64,000 nucleotides of DNA from Ahniella sp. (GTDB taxonomy: Bacteria; Pseudomonadota; Gammaproteobacteria; Xanthomonadales; Ahniellaceae): contig JADJRU010000051.1 of the NCBI GenBank assembly GCA_016712105.1, positions 1-64,000 on the forward strand, written 5' to 3'. The notes beneath the pieces are model-generated. The model did not search any database, was not told the origin of the DNA, and saw only the letters and a list, made by a program, of their open reading frames with translations. A program made the translations under genes and the position numbers. Shown one piece after another: positions 10,262 through 19,592 of the stretch. Within the stretch, counting starts at the first letter, position 1; every line of letters starts with the position of its first letter.

Positions 10262-11013
10262 TGTCGATCTCGATTCGTGGTGTGGACGTGCTTCGTAGCG
10301 ATCGACCGGTATTGCAGGGGCTTACCCTTGAACTGGGGCCCGGTGAATTCGTTGGGTTGGTGGGCAGCAATGGCTCGGGCAAGTCGAGTCTTCTGGGCGC
10401 GATCTGCGGTGTGCTGCCGGTATCGGCCGGTCAGGTGTTGATCGATGGACAAGCCGCTGGCACGGTTTCGGCGAATCGGCTGCTGGGGCGCGCCCTGGAT
10501 CCCGCGTTGTTGCCGGGTGGCCTGACCGGAATCCAGTTGCTGGAACTGGTCTGCAGCGCCCGTGCCGGATCACGGCCTGTGCCATCGGCAAGTCTCGGGT
10601 TGGCGGAAGCACTCAAACTATCGCCGTTTCTGAACCAGGCGATCGCCCGTTACTCACTCGGTACGCGACAGAAACTGGCCATCGTCGCCGGGCTCATTGA
10701 TGAGCCGCCCTATTGGCTGCTCGACGAATCGCTGAACGGGCTGGATCCGCCCAGTGCGTATGTGCTGAAGCAACATCTGGTTGCCGCTCGGGCGCGCGGC
10801 ATCACCACCTTGCTGGCCACACATGGCCTTGAAATGGCCGAGCGCCAGTTGTCGCGGGTCCTCGTGCTGCATGAGGGAGCGTTACGCGCGGATTGGAGCG
10901 AAGCGCAGCTGTTGTCGGTTCGCGCTGATCCTGGGCGCTCGATCGAGTCGGAACTGGTTGCCGCGATGACCCGCCCGGGAGTCGTCAGTGTTGCGGCGCC
11001 CGCACCAGAGTGA
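10261..11013 (+). CDS. ABC transporter ATP-binding protein
   Basis: ATPase subunit of 250 residues. Walker A is VGSNGSGKSS (about residues 37-46), the signature is ARYSLGTRQKLA, Walker B runs into YWLLDESLNGLDPP, and the switch His is in LLATHGLEM. The YSLG-type signature is usual in ABC-2 exporters. Translationally coupled to the preceding membrane protein. Its last 29 nt overlap the 3' end of the gene on the opposite strand. Confidence 0.93.
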   Translation: MSISIRGVDVLRSDRPVLQGLTLELGPGEFVGLVGSNGSGKSSLLGAICGVLPVSAGQVLIDGQAAGTVSANRLLGRALDPALLPGGLTGIQLLELVCSARAGSRPVPSASLGLAEALKLSPFLNQAIARYSLGTRQKLAIVAGLIDEPPYWLLDESLNGLDPPSAYVLKQHLVAARARGITTLLATHGLEMAERQLSRVLVLHEGALRADWSEAQLLSVRADPGRSIESELVAAMTRPGVVSVAAPAPE

Positions 11014-11725
11014 GTGCGCCGCCGGTTCGGGCCCGCAAACCAGGCGCGCCGGGTTCACCTTGGCGGAGTCTGACGCACGCCGTGTTGCGGGCAGAATCGG
11101 CGACACCCTGGATCGGGCAGCCGCGGAGGTCGATCCACCAGGAGGATTCGGCTGCCACCACCAGATCGATGGGTCCATGGCGCGACCGGAACCTCGCGCC
11201 GTTCGCGGGCGCCGGCCCCAGGAGTCCGGCCTGAATCGATCCCGTGTGGGTCGACGCGTCGACTGATCCGGTCGCCTGGATGGCGATATCGCCGCCTTGT
11301 GTCCGGGCCTTGATGGGGCCGGCATGCCGGCGCACTTCAATGTCACCCCGAACGGACCGCAGCGTCAGGCGCAGATCGGGTGGCGCAGTGATCACGATGT
11401 CCACACGGGCCCGCGGGTCGTTTGCCGAGGCAGGGTGCGTGTTCAGCCGAAACACCTGGCCACGGGTGCGGCCAGTCCATCCAGCGCCCGCTGGGGGCCC
11501 TGGATGCTGGTGAACTGCACGCACGCCCAGGTGCCCGGTTTCCCCGCGGCGCAGCCGGATATCGCCGTCTGGGTTGTCGACGATCAAAGCCACCACTTCC
11601 GGCGGCAGCACCACCGCGGTTTCGCTCCGTTCGATCTGCCAATCCTCGCCAGACCAGGCGGGCTCGTTCCCGCACGCGAGCATGACGAGCAATATCCAGG
11701 CAAAAGGGCGGCAATGACGGCTCAT
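10985..11725 (-). CDS. Secreted DUF4097-like beta-solenoid protein
   Basis: 246 residues with an N-terminal signal peptide (MSRHCRPFAWILLVMLACG, possibly a lipoprotein-type Cys at 18). The body alternates short beta strands with Gly/Asp turns: LIVDNPDGDIRLRRG, LTLRSVRGDIEVRRHAG, IKARTQGGDIAIQATG, VDASTHTGSIQAGL. This is the pattern of DUF4097/adhesin-like domains that form a solenoid. It converges on the ABC ATPase gene with a 29-nt tail overlap. Function unknown. Confidence 0.75.
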   Translation of the reverse strand: MSRHCRPFAWILLVMLACGNEPAWSGEDWQIERSETAVVLPPEVVALIVDNPDGDIRLRRGETGHLGVRAVHQHPGPPAGAGWTGRTRGQVFRLNTHPASANDPRARVDIVITAPPDLRLTLRSVRGDIEVRRHAGPIKARTQGGDIAIQATGSVDASTHTGSIQAGLLGPAPANGARFRSRHGPIDLVVAAESSWWIDLRGCPIQGVADSARNTACVRLRQGEPGAPGLRARTGGALTLVRAPQH

Positions 11726-11848
11726 TGGCGAAAGATAACGACTTTTGAGGCAAAGTCGCCGACGCAGGCAGCGCCACAGCGGCTATCGCCCCGAAAGCGG
11801 CCATGAGATACCCTCACGGGTCCGATTCCTGTGGCCTTCTGGACATTC

Positions 11849-14480
11849 ATGAAGTTGTTCTCCCTGTTTCGCAAGCCCGCCTGGGAACATTCCGACGCTG
11901 CCCGTCGCGCCGAGGCCGTTTCGACCGGCAGTGATGCCGTCCTGCTCGGCAAACTGCCGGATCTCGCCCGCCATGACGCCGATGCCACGGTGCGCCGTGC
12001 GGCATTGGCGCGAGTCGATGATCTGTCGCTGCTCGCCGACCGAGCTCGGCTCGATACCGATGCACAAGTCCGGAGCTTCGCTGAAAAGCGACTGCGCCAG
12101 CATCTGGTCGACGCCAAAGTGGATATCGCCCAGCGCCAGCGCCAGGTGCGTGTGCTGGACAACACCGATCTGCTCGAGCATGTCGCCACGGCAGCGCCGG
12201 AATCCAGCCTGCGCGAAGAAGCCCTCGTGCGCATCCAGCGCAAAGGCTTCCTGATCGAACGGTGCACACGTGAAGCCGATCCGTCGTTGCGGTTGACCCT
12301 GCTGGCGCGGATCGACGAACCCACGGCGCTCGACCGCATTGCCGAATCGGCGCGCAAGACCGACAAGAACCTCGCCCGCGAAGCACGCCAGAAGGCGATG
12401 TCGCTGCGGCTTGCTGCCGGGGACACCAAAGCCATTGCCCAGCGCGCCGAAGAAATCTGCGTGCAACTGCAGCACCTGGTGAGCAATCGGCCTGCCGATG
12501 CACGGACTCAACTGGACAACATGCAGGCAGAGTGGACGAAGCTGACCCCGGCGCCCGACGCATCGTGGCAAGGCAAGTTCCAGGGGCTGTCACAAACCCT
12601 GCGTGATGAGCTCGACGGTGTCATACACGCCCCCAAAGTGGCTGCCCCCGTGCCCGTTGTCGAGGTGCCCACGGTCGAGGCCGAGCCGGCTCCGGAAATG
12701 CCGGCCGAACCGGCCATCGATCCAAACCGTTTTGACGAACGCCTGGCCCAGCACATTGAATTGCTTCCGTCGCTCGATTCCGCAGCATCTGTGGCGTCGT
12801 GGCTGAAAAAGCTCGGTGGTATCCAGCAGGCCCTGGGCACCTTGTCCGAGCACGAGCAGGCCGAACTCGCGCTGGCACGCGCCACGATCGGGACGGCACA
12901 GGATCGTATCAAGGCAGCAGCCGACAAACTGGCGGCGCTGAATCACGATGTCCATGCCGCACTCGACGCGGCGGCCCTGGCCGCCGATGCGGGTGATGCG
13001 CAGGCGGCGCTGACCGGATTTGCGAAAGCCGAAGCGCTGATCGCCGCATTGGGTGCAAACGCCGAACGTGGTTTGGCCGCCAAGGCCAAGCGGGTGGATC
13101 AACAGCTCGCCAAGATCAAGAACTGGCAGCGCTGGTCGAACAACGAACAGCGTGTGCGCCTGTGTGAACAAATCGAGCAGTTGCCCGAGCAGCGCCTGCA
13201 TCCGGACGCCCTGCTGACGCGAATCCGCGAAGCGCAGACGGCCATGGCCAAACTCGACGAACTCGAAGGGCTCAACAAGGAAGCTGCGCAGGCCAACGGC
13301 CTCAATCGCCGATTCCGTGCGCTGGTGTCGCGTGCGATTGCGCCGGCCAAACCCTACCTCAACCAGCGTGCCGAGAAGCGCCAGCAAGGTGCGCAGCAAT
13401 TGCGCGAACAACTGGCGGCAATCGAAGCGGAGCTCGCCGGTAATCCGGCGATGCCGGCGCTGTTCGGTATCCAGCGGAAATTGCGTGAACTGTTCGATGG
13501 GACGCGTGATCTCGAAGGTCGCGAGCGCAAGGCGCTGGTCGATGCCATCAAGGCAGTGCTCGATCCGATCAAGGCCCGTATCGATGCGACCAACACCGAA
13601 GGGGAAGCCGTCAAACGCAAACTCATCGCCGGCCTTCGCCGCGAATTGGTCGGTGCCGATGCCGATACCGGTCGGCGCCTTGCGCTGGATGCCCAGGAAA
13701 AATGGAAAACCGCACCGCGCCTCAAGCGGGCGCTGGAAGATCAGCTCTGGGCCGAGTTGCGCAGCCTCATCGATCCGGTGTTCGACAAACTGCGCGATGC
13801 GCGGGCCGAAGAGAACGCCCGGTTCGATACCCAACGAGCGGATGCCCGTGCGGCACTCGACACCCTGAAGGGGCTGGCTGATCGTCTTGATGCCGACGCC
13901 ACCGCCTCGATCGAACATGAACTGGCCGAGGCTCGCACCAAGCTCGACAGTCTGGACGAACTCGCGCGCGAATTCGATCGCGACTATCGACAGGCTTTGA
14001 AGCGTATCGAGGAGGCCCGTGGCCGGTCGCGGACGGCGATCGAACATCAGGTGCGGCTGCGCCAGAAGCAGCTTGCCGAGTTGTTGTCCGGTTCGTTCGA
14101 GCCAGAAGCGCGTGACACCTTGTGGGCGTCTTTGTTGCCGAACCTCGATGTGCGTTCGCGCGCAGCGTGGCAGGCGCGTATTGCTGCCACAGTCGAGGTG
14201 GAGTCCGAACACCTGGCCGAATTGTCCGATCTGGCCCTGCAGGCCGAAATGTTGGCGGGCGTCGAGTCGCCGGAAGCCGACAAGACACGCCGGCGCGAAA
14301 TCGCCATGGCACGGCTTGCCGAACGTATGGGGCAGGGGTGAGCAGGCAGACAAACGTGGTGAGGCCATCGTGTTGTGGCAACAGTGGTGCCTGTCCCCTG
14401 CGTTTGCACGAGGTCACGACAGCGGGATCAATGCCCGCATCGAAACAGCGCTTGGTGGTTTGTTGGGAGCGCGCTCATGA
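11849..14480 (+). CDS. DUF349 domain protein, C-terminus displaced by a frameshift
   Basis: Long helical protein of about 876 residues once joined. HEAT-like helices fill the N-terminal quarter (DATVRRAALARVDD), and several DUF349 coiled-coil modules follow (AQEKWKTAPRLKRALEDQLWAEL, EEARGRSRTAIEHQVRLRQKQ). The main frame stops at 14341, but removing one G from the GGGG run at 14335-14338 continues it as GEQADKRGEAIVLWQQWCLS to TGA 14480. That end overlaps the next ATG as ATGA, which supports the longer version. Start ATG 11849 (MKLFSLFRK) was chosen over GTG 11831. No enzymatic motif; role unknown. Confidence 0.82.
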
Positions 14481-15661
14481 AGCGTGATCCGATCCCCAAG
14501 GAGTTGCCGCAGGTCCATCTGAAAATCGAACGCCGCTCGAATCATCCCTGGGTGTTCCAGAAGATGGTCGAGAAGCCGGAGCAGAAGCCGAAGCCTGGCT
14601 CGATCGTCGATGTCTACAATCGGGACGGCACTTTTGCCGGCCGCGGTTTCTACAACGGTCATTCGCGCATTGCGTTGCGGATGCTGACCGAAGATCCCGA
14701 CGAACAGATCGACGAGGATTATTTCCGCCGCAAGATCGGCGAAGCCGTGCGCCTGCGGCGCAACCTGTTGAAGCTTGATCGATATACGAACGCGTATCGG
14801 GTCGTCCACTCCGAAGGTGATGGCCTGTCCGGGCTCGTCGTCTACCGTTTTGGTGACTTGCTCGTGATCGAGTATTTTTCGGCCGGCATGTGGCGACTGC
14901 GCGACCTGGTCCGCGAAGTGCTCGACGAACTGTTTCCGAATTCACGGATGTACTGGTTTGCCGAGGAACATGTCGGCAAGCAGGAATCGTTTGACTGCCA
15001 CGCGCCGTCGCCACCCGATGAAGCCATCATCGAAGAGCATGGCCTGAAGTTCCGTGTGCAGCCTGGCACCAAGCACAAAACCGGATTCTTCTGCGACCAA
15101 CGCGACAACCGGATGGCGCTTGCCGAGTTCTGCGAAGACGCACGGGTGCTCGACCTGTGCTGCAACTCCGGCGGATTCGCGATCTACGCCAAGGCCAAAG
15201 GTAATGCCCGCGAAGTGATCGGCGTCGATCTCGACGAAGAGATCCTCGAGATCGCCAAGAGTAACGCGCACCTCAACAAGACCAAAGTCCTGTTTGTCCA
15301 GTCCGACATCTTCCCGTACCTGCGCGATGCGCATCTCAACGGTGAACAGTTCGACGTGGTCATCCTCGACCCGGCCAAGATGACGCGTGATCGCGAGCAG
15401 ATCATTCCGGCACTGAAGAAGTATCTGGACATGAACAAGCTGGCGCTGAACGTCGTCAAGCCTGGCGGCATTCTGATCACGTGCTCGTGTACGGGCCTGG
15501 TCAGCGAGGAACAGTTCCTCGACATGCTGCGTCGTGCCGCGTTCTACGCGAACCGTCGCGTGCAAGTGATTCAGGTGTCCGGTGCCGGTCGTGACCATCC
15601 GTTCATGGCCCATGCGCAGGAATCGCGTTACCTCAAGACGGTGTTCTGCCGGGTCGAATGA
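14477..15661 (+). CDS. Class I SAM-dependent rRNA methyltransferase, RlmI family
   Basis: 394 residues, close to the 396 of E. coli RlmI, which methylates C1962 of 23S rRNA. An N-terminal PUA-like part (HPWVFQKMVEKP... GSIVDVYNRDGTFAGRGFY), a central RlmI-type region, then the Rossmann domain with SAM motif VLDLCCNSGGFAIYA, acidic motif IGVDLDEE, VVILDPAKM where many relatives have DPP, and the CSCTG segment carrying the likely catalytic Cys. ATG 14477 overlaps the corrected DUF349 stop. Exact target base is inference; the family is clear. Confidence 0.9.
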   Translation: MKRDPIPKELPQVHLKIERRSNHPWVFQKMVEKPEQKPKPGSIVDVYNRDGTFAGRGFYNGHSRIALRMLTEDPDEQIDEDYFRRKIGEAVRLRRNLLKLDRYTNAYRVVHSEGDGLSGLVVYRFGDLLVIEYFSAGMWRLRDLVREVLDELFPNSRMYWFAEEHVGKQESFDCHAPSPPDEAIIEEHGLKFRVQPGTKHKTGFFCDQRDNRMALAEFCEDARVLDLCCNSGGFAIYAKAKGNAREVIGVDLDEEILEIAKSNAHLNKTKVLFVQSDIFPYLRDAHLNGEQFDVVILDPAKMTRDREQIIPALKKYLDMNKLALNVVKPGGILITCSCTGLVSEEQFLDMLRRAAFYANRRVQVIQVSGAGRDHPFMAHAQESRYLKTVFCRVE

Positions 15662-15688
15662 ACCGATGGCAACGGGCCGGTCAACGAA

Positions 15689-15719
15689 GCCGTATCCGGA
15701 GCGTTGCACTGGATACGGC
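15689..15719. terminator. Inverted repeat after the methyltransferase gene
   Basis: A perfect 9-bp inverted repeat (GCCGTATCC / GGATACGGC) with a 13-nt loop, 28 nt past the stop at 15661. There is no T-run, so termination by the intrinsic mechanism is uncertain. Confidence 0.4.
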
Positions 15720-15742
15720 ATAGGGCCGGATTCGGAGGATTC

Positions 15743-16051
15743 ATGAAAGCTTGGTATCTGGCAGTGTTGATGTTCGGTTCGTCGATGGCCTTTGCCGATG
15801 CGACGCCGGTCGTGGATCAGCGGCAGGACAATCAGGACGCGCGGATTGAACAGGGCAGTCGCAGTGGCGAGCTCACGCACGCCGAACGCGGTCGGCTCGA
15901 AGCGCAGCAGGACCACATTGAACGGATGGAGCACCGTGCGAAATTCGATGGTGACGTGACCGCCCGTGAACGCGTGCGCCTGAACCGTGCCGAGAACCGC
16001 GCAAGCCGGAACATCGCGCGCCAGAAGCATGATCGTCAGGATCGCGATTGA
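15743..16051 (+). CDS. Small secreted charged helical protein
   Basis: 102 residues: signal peptide MKAWYLAVLMFGSSMAFA, then a very charged, mostly helical body with two related segments, GELTHAERGRLEAQQDHIERME and DGDVTARERVRLNRAENRAS. This resembles uncharacterised periplasmic proteins common in proteobacteria. GGAGG ends 5 nt before ATG 15743, fixing the start. It stands alone between a methyltransferase and a repeat array. Function unknown. Confidence 0.82.
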   Translation: MKAWYLAVLMFGSSMAFADATPVVDQRQDNQDARIEQGSRSGELTHAERGRLEAQQDHIERMEHRAKFDGDVTARERVRLNRAENRASRNIARQKHDRQDRD

Positions 16052-16107
16052 TCATGCGTGCGTACGGAAGGCGAGTTCTGATGTCGCGACACACATTACT
16101 GTGCCTG

Positions 16108-16719
16108 TCATTGCGAGCCCGAAGGGCGCGGCAATCTCTTGCTTGCGATGAAGCCTGAGGCAAGAACGAGATTGCCACGTCGCTTCGCTCCTCGCAATGA
16201 CAGTTCCTGGGGAGCCGGATCGTGCGGCCAATGCTGTCATTGCGAGCCCGAAGGGCGCGGCAATCTGTTGCTTGCGATGAGGTCTGAGGCAAGAACGGGA
16301 TTGCCACGTCGCTTCGCTCCTCGCAATGACAGTTCCTGGGGAGCCGGATCGTGCGGCCAATGCTGTCATTGCGAGCCCGAAGGGCGCGGCAATCTGGTGC
16401 TTGCGATGAGGCCTGAGGCAAGAACGGGATTGCCACGTCGCTTCGCTCCTCGCAATGACAGTTCCGGGGAGCCGAATCGTGCGGCCAATGCTGTCATTGC
16501 GAGCCCGAAGGGCGCGGCAATCTCTTGCTTGCGATGAGGCCTGAGGCAAGAACGGGATTGCCACGTCGCTTCGCTCCTCGCAATGACAGTTCCCGGGGAG
16601 CCGAATCGTGCGGCCAATGCTGTCATTGCGAGCCCGAAGGGCGCGGCAATCTGGTGCTTGCGATGAGGTCTGAGGCAAGAACGGGATTGCCACAGTCCTC
16701 TTCGCGGTCGCCGCAATGA
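16108..16719. repeat. Five tandem copies of a 128-129 bp palindromic repeat
   Basis: Each unit has a palindromic core of about 93-97 bp bounded by TCATTGCGAG and CTCGCAATGA (cores at 16108, 16237, 16366, 16494 and 16623), separated by about 36 bp also conserved between units. Inside, GCGGCAATCT and GATTGCCAC form a second pair of arms. The last copy differs in its right arm (CAGTCCTCTTCGCGGTCGCC). Open frames run through on both strands because the period is near a multiple of three, but they are not genes. One diverged solo copy lies at 18837-18955. This class of dispersed repeat is known from many proteobacteria. Confidence 0.93.
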
Positions 16720-16795
16720 CCAGTGTCGGGGAATCTTTCGGCGTGCCAGAGCGACTGGTTTGCCGACGTGCGACAAGCTGCTAGCGTTCGCCGTC

Positions 16796-18754
16796 ATGAC
16801 TGAAGTCGCCCCGCACTTGCCGAAGTTCGAACTCCGCCTCTGGGCCGCCGCTGTCGCACAAGCGCATTGGTCGGAAGCGGAGCATATGCTGGCGGATTGG
16901 TCCAGCCAGGATGAATCTGAATGGATTGCGACAGTCGTGCCGGCATTGGCTCCGTTGGCGACACAGGCGTTGATCCAGCAAGGTCTCCTGGCATTCCGTG
17001 CGGAGGCCTGGTTGAGCGCCGAGGCGATGTTTCTGGCGCTCGAGGCTCGATTCCCGAACGAACTGGATCCGGTGTTGAACCTGGCGCGGGCGCGGGCGCG
17101 GCGGCTCGCGTTTGGTTCTGCCTGGGCGGCTGTGCAACGCGCGTTGATCCTCGCAGGCGCGCATCCAGGTGTGTTGCAACTGGCATCCATGATTGCGCCG
17201 ACTGCAGGCGTCGATGTGGCTAAGCGTGTTGATCTGGCGTCCCGCTGGTTGGCTGCGGCACGGTCGGATCGTCAAGCACGATATGTCTTGGCGGCAGCAC
17301 AACTTGAGGCCGGTGATTACGGCGACGTGCACATCACACTCGATGCCGGATTGGCCGAGCAGCCCGATTGGCTCTCAGGGCTTTGGATGCGGATGATCAC
17401 GCCGCCGCGCAAGAACATGCGCAATGAATCCGATCAGCAGCAATTTCTTTCCTGCTGGCGCGATAGTCTGGAGCGACTGTCGGCTTTGCCGCTGGCTGCA
17501 CCGGAACTGCGCAGCGAATGCGAACAAGTGATGGCATCGCAGCCCAATTTTTACCTGGCCTACCTCGGACAGGACTTCCGTGACGACATGCGTACATTCG
17601 GTGCTGCGCTGACGCGGATTTCGATCAATGCGGCGGGTCAGCACCAACGCCTTCGACGCACGATCACCCGCACTCGGCGACGCATCGGTGTGGTGTCGCG
17701 CTATTTTCAGTCGCACTCGGTCAGCAAGCTGTTCCTGCCCTTGTTTCTCGGGCTGGATCCGGCGCGTTTCGAAACCATCGGCATTTGTCCGGGGCCTGGT
17801 GATGACGCCATGGTCCGGTTGGCACGTGCTGGTTTGGCACAATGGCATCAAGGCGAGGCGAGTGGTCCGGAGTGGGCGGAACGGATTTCCGGACTCGACT
17901 GTGATGTGCTGGTGTATCCGGATCTCGGCATGAACGCGATCACACATGCTTTGGCGGCGTTGCGCCTGGCCCCCGTGCAGGCCGTGATGTGGGGTCATCC
18001 GTTCACCAGCGGACTCGCGTCGGTGGATGTGGTCTTGAGTTCGGCATTGATGGAGCCCGAAAACGGCGCACAACATTACGTCGAAACCTTGTTGCCGCTG
18101 CCGGGATTGGGATGCGATTTTTCAGCGCCCGTGTTTGGCGACAGCTTGTTTCGATTGGCGCGAGTTCCGGGTCGGGTGGTTGCACTCTGCGCACAAATGT
18201 GGGCCAAACTGGGTCCCCAGCACGACGCCGTTTTTGCCCGTTTGCTTGCTCAAGTACCCGAGCTTGATCTGCATCTGACCCCGGCTGTGGATGGCGAAGG
18301 CCTGACGTTGCTGAATGAGCGGCTTGGGCGTGCCTGTGCTGCGGAAGGCGTCGATTTTGCGACGCGTGTGGTCGTGCATCCGCGTATGCCGCCGGCCGAT
18401 TTCCATGCCCTGCAAGGTCAGGCCGATTTCCTGCTTGATTCCATAGGCTGGTCGGGTGGTGTCACCGCGTTCGAGGCTTTTGCGCAGGGTAAACCGATCG
18501 TCACGCTGCCGGGCAGCCTGATGCGCGGCAGGCATACCTACGCCATGTTGCGACTCATGGAACTTGATGAACTGATTGCCCGTGATGTGCAGGACTATGT
18601 GGCGATCGCCGTGCGGCTGGCGCGTGAGCCGGCGTGGTTGCGGGAGTGCTCGGCACGGGTTGTGGCACGTCGTGGACGACTGTTTGACCATCAGGCAACC
18701 CAGGCTGCATTCTCGGACTGGCTTGCGCGTGTCCAGCCCGGGCAATTGGCCTGA
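16796..18754 (+). CDS. SPINDLY-type O-linked GlcNAc transferase family protein with N-terminal TPR-like helices
   Basis: 652 residues. The N-terminal half is alpha-helical with TPR-like spacing (LLAFRAEAWLSAEAMFLALEA). The C-terminal half is a GT41-type glycosyltransferase: RIGVVSRYFQSHSVSKLFLPLF at the start of the catalytic region, LDCDVLVYPDLGMN, LAPVQAVMWGHPFTSG, then the donor-binding part with DFLLDSIGWSGGVTAFEAFAQG and GKPIVTLPG. Bacterial members glycosylate proteins or adhesins. Start ATG 16796 (MTEVAPHLPK) is chosen; a TTG at 16760 would extend it. Frame uninterrupted. Acceptor unknown. Confidence 0.88.
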   Translation: MTEVAPHLPKFELRLWAAAVAQAHWSEAEHMLADWSSQDESEWIATVVPALAPLATQALIQQGLLAFRAEAWLSAEAMFLALEARFPNELDPVLNLARARARRLAFGSAWAAVQRALILAGAHPGVLQLASMIAPTAGVDVAKRVDLASRWLAAARSDRQARYVLAAAQLEAGDYGDVHITLDAGLAEQPDWLSGLWMRMITPPRKNMRNESDQQQFLSCWRDSLERLSALPLAAPELRSECEQVMASQPNFYLAYLGQDFRDDMRTFGAALTRISINAAGQHQRLRRTITRTRRRIGVVSRYFQSHSVSKLFLPLFLGLDPARFETIGICPGPGDDAMVRLARAGLAQWHQGEASGPEWAERISGLDCDVLVYPDLGMNAITHALAALRLAPVQAVMWGHPFTSGLASVDVVLSSALMEPENGAQHYVETLLPLPGLGCDFSAPVFGDSLFRLARVPGRVVALCAQMWAKLGPQHDAVFARLLAQVPELDLHLTPAVDGEGLTLLNERLGRACAAEGVDFATRVVVHPRMPPADFHALQGQADFLLDSIGWSGGVTAFEAFAQGKPIVTLPGSLMRGRHTYAMLRLMELDELIARDVQDYVAIAVRLAREPAWLRECSARVVARRGRLFDHQATQAAFSDWLARVQPGQLA

Positions 18755-18836
18755 AGATCCACCAAGTGGTCTTGGGTCGGCCGAAGAACCCGCCAACCGT
18801 TTTGTTGGCAGGAGCACCATCTGGCACGAACCGCCA

Positions 18837-18955
18837 CCCCGAAGCCGTCATTGCGAGCACGTAGTGCGCGGCAATCTCATGCTTGCGAACAAGCTTGAGG
18901 CGAGTACGAGATCGCCACGGCCCGCTTCGCGGTCTTCGCAATGACGGCTTCGGGG
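18837..18955. repeat. Solo copy of the TCATTGCGAG palindromic repeat
   Basis: Arms CCCCGAAGCCGTCATTGCGA and its exact reverse complement enclose about 79 bp related to the tandem array at 16108-16719. The 20-bp perfect arms are longer than in the tandem copies. It lies between two gene ends and could also stop transcription from both sides. Confidence 0.85.
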
Positions 18956-19024
18956 GCTGAAGGCGCTGCGATTTCGACCGGTCGACGCAACGGACTCGAG
19001 GCAGTTCGCGCCTGAAGGCCGATC

Positions 19025-19300
19025 CTACTGAATGATCATGTATTGATCGGTGTCGCAGATGCGGCGGTACTTGGCCTCTTGCTCGGCCGTAACCGGCGTC
19101 CAGCCCATCAGCATGTCTGAGAACTCGTCGATCTCGAGTCCGGTGTCGGCACAGCGCCAGACGCCTTCGTCGAACAGCGCACTCAAACTCCGCGGACGAC
19201 CCAGGCTCTTGTCGACCAAGTGTAGCGTGACGATGTCGGTGGGTTCCGGCGCTGTATTGGCTTCGAAGCGCAGTCGAGAGCGGTATTGCTGCATGTTCAT
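19025..19300 (-). CDS. Small hypothetical protein
   Basis: 91 residues, soluble and acidic, with no signal peptide or membrane segment: MNMQQYRSRLRFEANTAPE to QYMIIQ. It contains LGRPRSLSALFDEGVWRCADTG. Family not recognised. It points away from the DUF2339 gene, sharing a 292-nt upstream region with a short palindrome at 19356. Confidence 0.6.
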   Translation of the reverse strand: MNMQQYRSRLRFEANTAPEPTDIVTLHLVDKSLGRPRSLSALFDEGVWRCADTGLEIDEFSDMLMGWTPVTAEQEAKYRRICDTDQYMIIQ

Positions 19301-19355
19301 GGCGGGTCCTTGGTTTCACTGGGGCAAACAAGAACCGTGCCGAGTGTCACGTACA

Positions 19356-19369
19356 CTTGTTACAACAAG
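19356..19369. promoter_or_regulatory. Palindrome CTTGTTACAACAAG in a divergent intergenic region
   Basis: A perfect 14-bp palindrome in an AT-richer patch between a minus-strand gene starting at 19300 and a plus-strand gene starting at 19593. The size and placement suit a dimeric repressor operator. No regulator gene is adjacent; this is inference. Confidence 0.3.
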
Positions 19370-19592
19370 ATAAATCGCAAGATTTGCCGACGAATGGATC
19401 ATGAACGCCCCTCCGGCGCATCAGCCGAAATATCTCGATATGGGTGCCGAAAATCGTCCGGCTGTCATTTTTGAACCCTCGAACGAGTACCGGCTCCGGC
19501 GCCGGCAGGTGCGAAACTTGCGACCTGAGCGGCCTTGCTGGCATAAGCTTCACGCGAGCCGGCAGTATTCCGGCCAATCATTGGAGTGGGTC

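Noticed and set aside
12590..14368. 592-codon open frame antisense to the DUF349 gene
   Set aside because: Shadow of a coding strand with strong third-position GC; no domain.
16052..16790. Several open frames, and possible CRISPR, in the tandem repeat array
   Set aside because: Frames only repeat the palindromic unit; spacers are also conserved and repeats are about 93 bp, so it is not a CRISPR array.
19401..19592. 64-codon upstream extension of the DUF2339 frame
   Set aside because: No similarity to the family; ATG 19593 with GGAG begins at the first membrane helix.
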